From assembly GCF_029953595.1 (NCBI RefSeq), contig NZ_CP124535.1, positions 2,078,001-2,142,000 of the forward strand: a stretch of DNA of 64,000 nt. The letters are read 5' to 3'. Every line of letters begins with the position of its first letter. The stretch's first letter is position 1. The notes under the pieces were generated by a model. It had not been told where the DNA came from and did no database searches. It saw nothing but the letters and a program-made list of their open reading frames with translations. The stretch comes from Fuscovulum ytuae. Its GTDB lineage: Bacteria > Pseudomonadota > Alphaproteobacteria > Rhodobacterales > Rhodobacteraceae. The position numbers and the translations under genes are program-made. Shown piece by piece: positions 1-7,507 of this stretch.

Positions 1-2
1 GA

Positions 3-170
3 CTCGCGGGTCTCGGCTTGCCCCGCCTTCCCGCGCCCAATCGGACACAGTGGCATCGGGGGTCGCTCGCCGCTCACAGTTGCGGGGGCAGTCACGGATT
101 TGGCGCCTGATGGCTACACCACACCGTATTCCCTTTTCACCCAGCCACGCCTTTGGCCTGCCGGGAACCA
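3..170 (-). promoter_or_regulatory. Cobalamin riboswitch (minus strand, downstream gene off the left edge)
   Basis: Read on the minus strand, this stretch carries the conserved blocks of an adenosylcobalamin riboswitch in the right order: an AAAAGGGAA-type block with GGTG near 127-142, the B12 box GCCCCCGCAACTGTGA at 74-89, a GCCACTG block near 48, CGGGAAGGCG near 25-35, and a degenerate GCCGAGACCCGC end near 5-18. The expression platform and controlled gene lie left of position 1 and cannot be identified. No convincing coding region exists in 1-351. The remaining 171-351 is presumably the leader and promoter of this riboswitch and of the plus-strand gene at 352, but I see no clear promoter motif there. 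Confidence 0.8.
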
Positions 171-351
171 TCGCCTATAGCATCGCCCGCGCCCATGCCC
201 CTGTCAAATCCGAAAGCGGCATCCGCCCCACCCTTCGCGCCATCCCCGCCGCGGCAAAGCCGCACGCGACCGGGTGACAAGCCCCCGCCTTCCGCCTTAG
301 GCTTGCCCCAGACCTGCGCACCGTGGGTCCGATCTGTTCTGGTGCCGTATC

Positions 352-1386
352 ATGTCCTATTCCGCGCTTCCCGACCGTTCCTTCTGGCGACGCTGCCTCG
401 CATCGGGTGACTTTCGCCTGCGCGAACTCTATGAACCCAAGGTTCTTATCGCCCCCGAAGCAACCGTCGCCACGGCAGGAAGCTGCTTTGCCCAAAAGAT
501 CGGCCATGAACTGCGCGCCTCTTCGGCCCGTTTCCTCGATCTGGAACCCGTGCCAGCGGGCCTAACCCCCACAACGGCGGCACAACTGGGCTTTGGCCTC
601 TTTTCCGCCCGTTTCGGCAATATCTACAGCACGGCCCAACTCCTCCAACTGGCCGAAGACGCCTTCGCCGATCACCTGCGCGACGAAACCTTCTGGGAAA
701 AGGATGGCCGCTGGTTCGATGGCCTGCGCCCAAGGCTGGAACCGGGCGGCTACCCCTCCCGCGATATGGCCGAGGCCGCGCGCCTTTCCCACCTCGCCCA
801 ACTGCGCCGGATGTTTCTTGAGGCAGAGGTGTTCATCTTCACCCTTGGCCTGACGGAACGCTGGCAGGATGCCCGCACGGGCACAGTCTATCCGCTCTGC
901 CCGGCCGTGGTGGACCCGGCCTTCGCGGATTCCGCCCATGTCTTCCACAATGCCCGCGTGGCCGAGGTTATCGGTGAACTGGATCGCACCATCGCGCTTC
1001 TGTCCCGCTTGAACCCGGACCTGCGCTTCATCTTCACCGTGTCACCCGTGCCCCTGATGGCCACGGCGACGGGTGGTCATGTTCTGGGGGCCACATCCCG
1101 CTCCAAGGCCGTGCTGCGCGCCGCAGTGGATGAGGTCTGCGCCAACCACGCCATCGCCGATTACTTCCCCTCATACGAAATCGCGACGCAGAACCCCACC
1201 TTCCGCGATGCCTTTGGCCCCGATCAGCGCGAGGTGCGCCCCGAAGTCGTTGAAACCATCATGGATGTCTTCTTCGCCGGACAATCGGCCCTCAGCCGAC
1301 GCAAACCAAAAGACGGGCCAGACCCAGAAGAGGCCGCCGCCGCCGAACTTTGCGACGAAGTGCTTCTCGCGGCGGTCCGCGAATGA
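352..1386 (+). CDS. GSCFA domain protein
   Basis: This is a 344-residue protein of the GSCFA family, SGNH-like hydrolase relatives named after the conserved Gly-Ser-Cys-Phe-Ala motif, seen here at residues 43-47 following ATAGSCFAQKIG. The family is linked by context to cell-surface polysaccharide modification, but the reaction is not established. There is no signal peptide or membrane segment, so it looks cytoplasmic. The stop overlaps the next start by ATGA (1383-1386), so the two genes are probably translated together, and the partner is also SGNH-like. The ribosome site before the ATG is weak. The C-terminal 30 residues are charged and Ala/Glu-rich, probably disordered. Confidence 0.8.
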   Translation: MSYSALPDRSFWRRCLASGDFRLRELYEPKVLIAPEATVATAGSCFAQKIGHELRASSARFLDLEPVPAGLTPTTAAQLGFGLFSARFGNIYSTAQLLQLAEDAFADHLRDETFWEKDGRWFDGLRPRLEPGGYPSRDMAEAARLSHLAQLRRMFLEAEVFIFTLGLTERWQDARTGTVYPLCPAVVDPAFADSAHVFHNARVAEVIGELDRTIALLSRLNPDLRFIFTVSPVPLMATATGGHVLGATSRSKAVLRAAVDEVCANHAIADYFPSYEIATQNPTFRDAFGPDQREVRPEVVETIMDVFFAGQSALSRRKPKDGPDPEEAAAAELCDEVLLAAVRE

Positions 1387-2177
1387 GGGTCCTTGTCTTT
1401 GGCGATTCCCACGCAGCCTGCATGATCGAGGCGTGGCGCAGAGGCGGCTGGCCCACCGATTGGCAGATGTCCTTCTTCGTCCGTCCCGGCAGCGGCCCGC
1501 CTGAACATGCCGTGACAGGCACCACGATCCGGGCCGTCACACCCGCCTTCCGTGACGTTCTCGCCCGCCTTGATCAGCCCGCCGAATATGACCTTGCCGC
1601 GCAGGATGCCTTTGTCATCATCGGCGGCGGGATCAGCCTCTTTCCGCTGGTGCAGGTCCTCAATACCTACGACATCCTGGATTGGGGCGGCGAAATCGGG
1701 GCCGAGACACGGCCCACCATCACCGAACCCGTCCTCCGCCTCGCTGTGGCCGAGGCGTTTCGCGCCACGCCCGCAGGGCGACTTCTGGCCGAATTGCGGG
1801 CCGTGCCGGCGCTTGCCGACCGCCCCATCCACCTCATGCCGCAACCCTTCCCCTCTGAAAAAGTGTTGGCCGATCGCAGCATCGCCTCTGGCGCAGGCCT
1901 GCGCCGCCTCGCACGGCTGCGGCTTCTGGCCCGCGCGGCGACCCTGTTCCATGACGCCACCAAAGACCTCGCCCGCGACTTCGGCGCACAGCTTCACCGC
2001 CAGCCAGAGACGACAATCCATCGCCACGCCTTCACCGCCCTCCCCTATTCGACCGAGGCGCGCCGTCTTGTGAACCTTGCCCAAGCGCAGCCCAAGTCCG
2101 ACATCCTCCATGCCAATCAGGACTACGGGGTACTTCTGCTGCGGGGCATTACTGCTCGAACAGACACCAACCCTTAA
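1383..2177 (+). CDS. SGNH-type hydrolase-like partner of the GSCFA protein
   Basis: A 264-residue protein beginning MRVLVFGDSHA, where GDSHA (residues 7-11) is the block I nucleophile motif of SGNH/GDSL hydrolases. Near the C terminus, DILHANQDYG (about 240-249) looks like the block V Asp-x-x-His that completes the triad. An upstream in-frame start exists at 1350, but the GDS motif directly after 1383 and the ATGA overlap with the previous stop favour 1383. Proteins of this type occur next to GSCFA genes, so the pair may act on the same glycan or acyl ester. The substrate is unknown. Confidence 0.6.
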   Translation: MRVLVFGDSHAACMIEAWRRGGWPTDWQMSFFVRPGSGPPEHAVTGTTIRAVTPAFRDVLARLDQPAEYDLAAQDAFVIIGGGISLFPLVQVLNTYDILDWGGEIGAETRPTITEPVLRLAVAEAFRATPAGRLLAELRAVPALADRPIHLMPQPFPSEKVLADRSIASGAGLRRLARLRLLARAATLFHDATKDLARDFGAQLHRQPETTIHRHAFTALPYSTEARRLVNLAQAQPKSDILHANQDYGVLLLRGITARTDTNP

Positions 2178-2187
2178 CCTAAACATA

Positions 2188-2193
2188 TATAAT
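2188..2193 (+). promoter_or_regulatory. Possible -10 element upstream of the RTX esterase gene
   Basis: TATAAT sits in a short AT-rich island (2181-2194) that stands out from the GC-rich surroundings, about 90 bases before the next gene. No matching -35 box is visible, so the call rests on one hexamer and local composition. Confidence 0.3.
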
Positions 2194-2284
2194 TGCAGGA
2201 ATTTTCGGCGCGCATCGGGCAGGCGCGTCAAGGATTTCTGAACCAGCGGGACCCAGCATGCGGGCATCTCAAAAGGGGTGCCGC

Positions 2285-3619
2285 ATGACCAATGTTTATA
2301 TCATCGCCGGGCAAAGCAACGCCGTCGCCGCCGAAAGCCGTATCCGCGCCGAACTCCTCGCCCGCGATCCCGGCGCCATCGTTCTGTCGGTCTCCAGCGG
2401 GGGCGCGCCCCTGACCTGGGGCCGCGCAGGGACGGATTGGTTCCAATCCGGCGATATGCGCGACACACTGATCAACACTGCGATTTCCACCCTTCGCGCC
2501 AATCCCGATGCCACCCTGCGCAGCTTGATCTGGCTGCAGGGTGAGGCGGATACCTACGGTTTCGCCCGCGCCGAAACCTATGCTGCGCAATTTCAATCGC
2601 TCCTCACCCGCGTGGACACCGCGCTGCAATCCGCCCTTCCTGGCCGGCAGACGGACTTCGACGTGCTAAGCGTTCAGTTATCCACTCAGGCGCCCGAGGC
2701 AGCGGGTCGCCAGAACTGGACCACCATCATCAATGAACAGCGCAAGCTTGACGCGGGCTCCGACCGAATCCTGTCGCTTGATCCCGATGCGGTCGCGCGT
2801 GAGGCGGGCCTTTCGCCCGCCGCCATGTTCAAGGACCCGCTGCATTACAGCCCCGCCATGCTCGACCGTCTGGCAGGCGCGATTGCCGAACAAGCCGTCA
2901 ACACCCCTGCCCCCGCTCCAGCCCCTGCCCCGCAGCAGCCCCGCAGCTTGGACGGCACATCCGGGGCCGACCGGATCATCGGCATCGGCGATGACACGAT
3001 CCGCGCCGCGGGTGGCAATGACACCGTCCTTGCCGGGGACGGCAATGATGCCGTTAGCGGCGGCAGGGGCGATGATCTGATCGAGGCCACCTCTGGCCGC
3101 AACCGGATGTGGGGCGGCGAAGGCAATGATCGCATCTTCGGCGGCAGCGGGCAGGATAGCCTTTATGGCGAAGCCGGGCGCGATATCCTGCAAGGCGGCG
3201 CCGGGGCTGATCTTCTTGAAGGCGGCGATGGCGACGACCTTCTCTTCGGCGGCAATGGGCGCGACAGGCTGCTTGGCGGCGCTGGGAATGACCGGCTGAA
3301 TGGCGGGCTTGGTCAGGATGAGCTGACAGGGGGCGCAGGTTCCGATGTCTTCATCTTCACCTCCGCCGCCACTGCGGGGTCGGGCAACGGGGCGGATCGC
3401 ATAACCGATTTCCAATCGAGGGTCGACAAGATCGACCTTGTCGCCTTCGATACCACCTACAACGGCACATCGGGCCTTCTGGGCGGCGGGCAACGGTCAT
3501 TCTGGTTCGATGCCGCAGGGGGCCGCCTGCTTGGCGATCAGAATGGTGACGGCGTCGAGGATTGGTCCGTCTTCGTGACCGGTGTCACCCGCATGACGGA
3601 CGCTGATTTCCTGCTCTGA
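2285..3619 (+). CDS. Secreted sialate O-acetylesterase-like protein with RTX repeats
   Basis: This 444-residue protein joins two parts. Residues 1-200 resemble the sialate O-acetylesterase/carbohydrate esterase SGNH fold: IIAGQSN (6-12, nucleophile Ser11) and WLQGEAD are visible. From about residue 224 there are at least eight hemolysin-type nonapeptide repeats (GGxGxDxLx), then a C-terminal domain like that of M10 serralysins. A Pro/Ala linker separates them. RTX repeats bind calcium after export, so type I secretion is expected; no signal peptide is present and no transporter genes lie nearby. The start at 2285 is preferred because GGGG precedes it; 2258 is an alternative. It follows two other SGNH/GSCFA-like genes. 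Confidence 0.8.
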   Translation: MTNVYIIAGQSNAVAAESRIRAELLARDPGAIVLSVSSGGAPLTWGRAGTDWFQSGDMRDTLINTAISTLRANPDATLRSLIWLQGEADTYGFARAETYAAQFQSLLTRVDTALQSALPGRQTDFDVLSVQLSTQAPEAAGRQNWTTIINEQRKLDAGSDRILSLDPDAVAREAGLSPAAMFKDPLHYSPAMLDRLAGAIAEQAVNTPAPAPAPAPQQPRSLDGTSGADRIIGIGDDTIRAAGGNDTVLAGDGNDAVSGGRGDDLIEATSGRNRMWGGEGNDRIFGGSGQDSLYGEAGRDILQGGAGADLLEGGDGDDLLFGGNGRDRLLGGAGNDRLNGGLGQDELTGGAGSDVFIFTSAATAGSGNGADRITDFQSRVDKIDLVAFDTTYNGTSGLLGGGQRSFWFDAAGGRLLGDQNGDGVEDWSVFVTGVTRMTDADFLL

Positions 3620-3628
3620 CCGGGCAGG

Positions 3629-5083
3629 TCACACCGCCACACCCGCCACGCGCAGCAATCCCGGCACATCCAGATGCGCCTCCACATGATCGGCCAGCGC
3701 CTCCAGCGCCGCCTCCACCTCGGCGGCATGGCGGCGCGGCGCGCTGGCGATGCCAAGCCGCGCCAGGTAGCCCGCACGAAAATCATCCGCTGCAAACAGC
3801 CCGTGCAGATAACTTCCCACGATCCGGCCATCGGCACTGATCGCGCCCTCGGCCCGGCCGTCAACAAATGCAAAGGGTCGCGCGCAATCCGGTCCCGCCG
3901 TCCGCCCGATATGAATTTCATACCCCTCGACCGGCAGGCCGGTCGCGGCCTCCACCGCCCGCACCCGGTCTAGCCGCTTGTCGGGGGTCATCACCGTCTC
4001 CACCGCCAGCAGTCCCAGCCCCGCCGTTACCCCGGCAGGCCCCTCGATCCCCTCCGGATCGGCGACCGACGCACCCAGCATCTGATACCCCCCGCAGATC
4101 CCCAGCACGTGCCCCCCCCGCCGCACATGGGCGGCAAGGTCCACGTCCCAGCCCTGCGCACGAAGGAATGCCAGATCGCCGCGCGTCGATTTGCTGCCCG
4201 GCAGGATCACCAGCCGCGCCTCGGCCGGGATTGGTTCCCCCGCCCGCACCATCACCAGCTTCACCCCCGGCTCCGCTTTCAACGGGTCCAGATCATCGAA
4301 ATTCGCGATCCGTGACAGGGTCAGACAGGCGATCACCACCCCTTCGCCCACAGGCCGCGCGGGGATGTCTTGCGCATCTTCGGCAGGCAGCAGATGCGCC
4401 TGCCCAAACCACGGCACGACGCCAAACCCGCGCCACCCCGTCCGATCCTCGATAAAGGCATAGCCATCGTCAAACAGCCGCGGGTCGCCCCGGAATTTGT
4501 TGATCAGGAAGCCCGCCACCATCGCGGCATCGTCGGGGTCAATGACCGCCTGCGTGCCCACCAGCTGCGCGATCACGCCGCCCCGGTCGATATCCCCCGT
4601 CAGGATCACCGGCACCCCCGCCGCACGGGCAAATCCCATATTGGCAATATCGCCCTTGCGCAGGTTCACCTCGGCCGGGCTACCCGCCCCTTCCACGATC
4701 ACCAGATCATGGCCCTCCCGCAGCCGCCCAAAGCTTTCCAGCACCGCCCCCATCAGTTGCGGCTTCAGGCTCGCATAATCCCGCGCCCGGGCTGTGGTCA
4801 GCCGCCGCCCCTGCACGATGACCTGCGACCCCGTCTCGCTTTCGGGCTTCAGAAGGACCGGGTTCATATCGACCACCGGCTCCAACCCGCAAGCCAAGGC
4901 CTGCAAGGCCTGCGCCCGCCCGATCTCTCCCCCATCCGCCGTCACGGCGGCATTGTTCGACATGTTCTGCGGCTTGAAGGGCGCAACGGAAAGCCCCCGC
5001 CGCCGCGCCGCACGGCACAATCCCGCCACCAGCATGGATTTGCCGACATTCGACCCGCAGCCCTGGATCATCAGCGCAGGCAT
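3629..5083 (-). CDS. cobQ: Cobyric acid synthase CobQ
   Basis: CobQ amidates four side chains (b, d, e, g) of adenosylcobyrinic acid a,c-diamide using glutamine and ATP, giving adenosylcobyric acid. The 484-residue length is normal. The N-terminal ATP-binding part starts [18 protein letters not shown] (residues 5-22). The C-terminal class I glutaminase domain shows [10 protein letters not shown] with the nucleophile Cys near residue 330 and SYLHGLF with the catalytic His near 425. It lies 7 bases downstream of cobO on the same strand, so the two are an operon reading away from the main cob operon. Its 3' end converges on the RTX esterase gene with only 9 bases between the stops. Confidence 0.95.
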   Translation of the reverse strand: MPALMIQGCGSNVGKSMLVAGLCRAARRRGLSVAPFKPQNMSNNAAVTADGGEIGRAQALQALACGLEPVVDMNPVLLKPESETGSQVIVQGRRLTTARARDYASLKPQLMGAVLESFGRLREGHDLVIVEGAGSPAEVNLRKGDIANMGFARAAGVPVILTGDIDRGGVIAQLVGTQAVIDPDDAAMVAGFLINKFRGDPRLFDDGYAFIEDRTGWRGFGVVPWFGQAHLLPAEDAQDIPARPVGEGVVIACLTLSRIANFDDLDPLKAEPGVKLVMVRAGEPIPAEARLVILPGSKSTRGDLAFLRAQGWDVDLAAHVRRGGHVLGICGGYQMLGASVADPEGIEGPAGVTAGLGLLAVETVMTPDKRLDRVRAVEAATGLPVEGYEIHIGRTAGPDCARPFAFVDGRAEGAISADGRIVGSYLHGLFAADDFRAGYLARLGIASAPRRHAAEVEAALEALADHVEAHLDVPGLLRVAGVAV

Positions 5084-5090
5084 AACGGCC

Positions 5091-5732
5091 TCAGAACTCC
5101 ACCCCCGGCTGGCCCTTGATGCCGGACCGGAACGGGTGCTTCACCAGCGTCATCTCCGTCACAAGATCGGCCATCTCGATCAGCTCTTCCTTCGCGTTCC
5201 GCCCCGTCAGGCAGACATGCGTCATCGGCGGCTTTTCGTCGCGTAGAAAGGCCAGCACCTCGGCGATGTCCAGATAATCATAGCGCAGCGCGATGTTGAT
5301 CTCGTCCAGCAGGACGAATCGGATACCCGGATCGCGGATCAGCGCCTTCGCCTTCTCCCACCCCGCCTTTGCGGCGGAGATGTCGCGCGCCTTGTCCTGC
5401 GTCTCCCATGTGAACCCCTCGCCCATGGCGTGAAACTCGCACAGATCGCCGAAATTCCCTTCGATCAGGCGGCGTTCGCCGGTATCCCACGCGCCCTTGA
5501 TGAACTGCACCACCGCGCAGGGCATCCCATGCGCGATGCAGCGCAGGATCATGCCAAAGCCCGAGGAAGATTTCCCCTTTCCCGCCCCGGTATGCACGAT
5601 GACCAGCCCCTTGCCATCGGTCTTCTGCGCCATCATCCGGTCGCGCGCGGCCTTCTTCTTGGCCATCTTGGCCGCGTGCCGCGCCAGTTCCGCCGCATCG
5701 TCAAGGATGGGCATGTCGTTCCCGTCATTCAT
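5091..5732 (-). CDS. cobO: Cob(I)yrinic acid a,c-diamide adenosyltransferase CobO
   Basis: CobO/BtuR transfers the 5'-deoxyadenosyl group from ATP to cob(I)alamin or cob(I)yrinate. The 213-residue protein has the family P-loop, here [12 protein letters not shown] (47-58), and an N-terminal charged helix typical of the family. The open frame runs much further upstream, but ATG at 5732 is the credible start: [12 protein letters not shown] fits the family and AAGGA/CAGG precedes it. It is the first gene of the minus-strand cobO-cobQ pair, transcribed divergently from the riboswitch-led cob operon. A TTGTGGC/GCCACAA inverted repeat at 5766-5788 lies in its leader. No riboswitch is visible on its own strand. 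Confidence 0.93.
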   Translation of the reverse strand: MNDGNDMPILDDAAELARHAAKMAKKKAARDRMMAQKTDGKGLVIVHTGAGKGKSSSGFGMILRCIAHGMPCAVVQFIKGAWDTGERRLIEGNFGDLCEFHAMGEGFTWETQDKARDISAAKAGWEKAKALIRDPGIRFVLLDEINIALRYDYLDIAEVLAFLRDEKPPMTHVCLTGRNAKEELIEMADLVTEMTLVKHPFRSGIKGQPGVEF

Positions 5733-5789
5733 CCTGCCGTTCCTTTTCCTTGACAGTCTCGCCCCTTGTGGCAGAGGAGGAGCCACAAA

Positions 5790-5997
5790 GGCGCTGGTGC
5801 CTGTCCATAAGACAGGCCAAGAGGGAATGCGACCGGTTTTGCGACCCATCACGTCGCGGCACCGAAAGCAGCCGCCCCCGCGACCGTGACCGGAAAGGTC
5901 TGCCCCACGCCACTGGCCGCAAGGTTCGGGAAGGCGGGCAGAGCGCCGGGGCGAAACCCCGCCCCGATATCCGCAAGCCGGGAGACCTGCCAGAGCC
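5790..5997 (+). promoter_or_regulatory. Cobalamin riboswitch controlling the DUF1636-cobW-cobN operon
   Basis: All conserved parts of the cobalamin aptamer are present: GGTGCC at about 5796, CAAGAGGGAATGCG at 5818-5831, P5 stem GCGGC/GCCGC (5856-5860 with 5871-5875), GCCCCCGCGACCGTGA, GCCACTGGC, CGGGAAGGCGG and GCCGGGAGACCTGCC. P1 can form between GGCGCTGG (5790-5797) and CCAGAGCC (5990-5997). Binding of adenosylcobalamin normally lowers expression of the genes behind it. The whole 5733-6105 gap is explained by this leader plus the hairpin described next. Confidence 0.93.
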
Positions 5998-6009
5998 AGA
6001 CTGAAACGC

Positions 6010-6067
6010 GCGGGCGGGGTGTTCCGCGACCTTCGGATGCAGGCAGCGGCAACGCGCGCCCGCCCGC
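6010..6067 (+). promoter_or_regulatory. Probable expression-platform hairpin of the cob operon riboswitch
   Basis: GCGGGCGGG (6010-6018) pairs perfectly with CCCGCCCGC (6059-6067). A second stem, CCGC/GCGG (6024-6027 with 6046-6049), presents a loop containing TTCGG (6032-6036). That loop can pair with CCGAA in the aptamer's L5 (5862-5866), the kissing contact used by cobalamin riboswitches. No U-run follows, so it is not an obvious intrinsic terminator. Confidence 0.5.
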
Positions 6068-6105
6068 AGGCCATCCCCGTCGGCACCATGAACTTGGGGG
6101 GTGGG

Positions 6106-6462
6106 ATGACCACCATTCTGCACGTCTGCACCACCTGCCGCGCGGGCCAGCCCGTGCCCGAAGGGCAGGATTGCCCCGGCCAGCGCCTGCATCAGGCGCT
6201 CACCGCCGCCAATGAAGATGCCATGATCACCATCCGCGCCGTCGAATGCCTGTCGGCCTGCGACAACGGCTGTTCCGTCGCGCTGACAAAGCCCGGCGCT
6301 TGGTCTTATATCTATGGCCGCATGACCACGGATGACGTGGCCGAGATTCTGCGCGGTGCCGCGCTCTATGCCGCCTCATCGAACGGCGTTGTGCCGTGGC
6401 GCGAACGCCCGACCATTTTCCGCAAGCAAAGCCTTGCCCGTCTTCCCCCGCTGGAGTCCTGA
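6106..6462 (+). CDS. DUF1636 Cys-rich metal-binding protein of the cob operon
   Basis: A 118-residue cytoplasmic protein of the DUF1636 family. Six cysteines are visible: C8 and C11 (HVCTTCR), C23, and C48, C52, C56 (VECLSACDNGC). The spacing recalls small 2Fe-2S or thioredoxin-like ferredoxins and suggests Fe-S or cobalt/zinc binding; that is inference. The family is repeatedly found beside cobW and cobN in Rhodobacterales, so a role in cobalt delivery or in supplying electrons for cobalt reduction is plausible. The start at 6106 is chosen because a G-rich ribosome site (6095-6105) precedes it; 6088 is possible. It is the first gene after the riboswitch and ends one base before cobW. Confidence 0.8.
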   Translation: MTTILHVCTTCRAGQPVPEGQDCPGQRLHQALTAANEDAMITIRAVECLSACDNGCSVALTKPGAWSYIYGRMTTDDVAEILRGAALYAASSNGVVPWRERPTIFRKQSLARLPPLES

Positions 6463-6463
6463 C

Positions 6464-7498
6464 ATGACCGACCTGACCAAGATCCCCGTCACCGTGATCA
6501 CCGGCTTTCTCGGCGCGGGAAAGACCACCCTCATCCGCCACCTGATGCTGAACCCGCAGGGCCGCCGCCTTGCCATCCTCGTCAATGAATTCGGCACCGT
6601 GGGCGTGGATGGCGACATTCTGAAATCCTGCGCAGATGAGGCTTGCCCGGCTGAAAACATCGTCGAACTGGCCAATGGCTGCATCTGCTGCACCGTGGCC
6701 GACGATTTCATCCCCACGATCGAGGCACTGATGGCCCTGCCCCAGCGCCCCGACCACATCCTGATCGAAACCTCCGGTCTTGCCCTTCCCAAGCCGCTCC
6801 TCAAGGCCTTCGATTGGCCCGCGATCCGCTCGCGCATCACCGTCGATGGGGTCGTGGCACTGGCCGATGCCGAAGCCGTGGCCGCTGGCCGCTTCGCCCC
6901 CGATCCGGTCGCCGTGGACGCCCAGCGTGCCGCCGATGACAGCCTTGATCACGAAACGCCCCTCTCCGAAGTCTTCGAAGATCAGATCGCCTGCGCCGAC
7001 ATCATCCTGCTGACCAAGGCCGATCTCGCGGGCGAAGAAGGCCTCGCCGCCGCCCGCGCGGTGATCGAGGCGGAAACCCCCCGTCGCCTGCCCATCATCC
7101 ACGTCACCGATGGCAGCATCGACCCGCGCGTGATCCTTGGCCTCAATGCCGCAGCCGAAGATGACCTCGCCGCCCGCCCCTCGCATCATGATGGCCATGA
7201 CGACCACGAACATGACGATTTCGACTCTGTGGTGATCGACCTGCCCGAGGTGGCCGATATCGAAGACCTCGTCGCCCGCGTCCAAACCCTCGCCCGTGAA
7301 AACCGCATCCTGCGGGTGAAGGGCTATGTCGCCGTCGAAGGCCGCCCGATGCGCCTTTTGCTGCAGGCCGTGGGCGAACGCGTCCGGCATCAGTTCGACC
7401 GTCCCTGGGGAACCATGCCCCGCCAATCCCGCCTCGTCGTCATCGCGGAACATGACGACATTGATGAGTCCGCGATCCGCCGCGTTCTGGGGGTCTGA
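6464..7498 (+). CDS. cobW: CobW-family GTPase metallochaperone
   Basis: A 344-residue G3E-family GTPase. Visible motifs are the P-loop GFLGAGKTT (14-22), the metal-binding CxCC motif NGCICC (71-76), TKAD for guanine recognition, and a His/Asp-rich stretch at about 238-252 that probably binds metal. The CobW C-terminal domain follows. In aerobic B12 producers CobW is thought to help deliver cobalt to the CobNST chelatase, which agrees with its position directly before cobN. The start at 6464 is one base after the DUF1636 stop, with GGAG upstream. Confidence 0.92.
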   Translation: MTDLTKIPVTVITGFLGAGKTTLIRHLMLNPQGRRLAILVNEFGTVGVDGDILKSCADEACPAENIVELANGCICCTVADDFIPTIEALMALPQRPDHILIETSGLALPKPLLKAFDWPAIRSRITVDGVVALADAEAVAAGRFAPDPVAVDAQRAADDSLDHETPLSEVFEDQIACADIILLTKADLAGEEGLAAARAVIEAETPRRLPIIHVTDGSIDPRVILGLNAAAEDDLAARPSHHDGHDDHEHDDFDSVVIDLPEVADIEDLVARVQTLARENRILRVKGYVAVEGRPMRLLLQAVGERVRHQFDRPWGTMPRQSRLVVIAEHDDIDESAIRRVLGV

Positions 7499-7507
7499 TC
7501 CCGCGCC

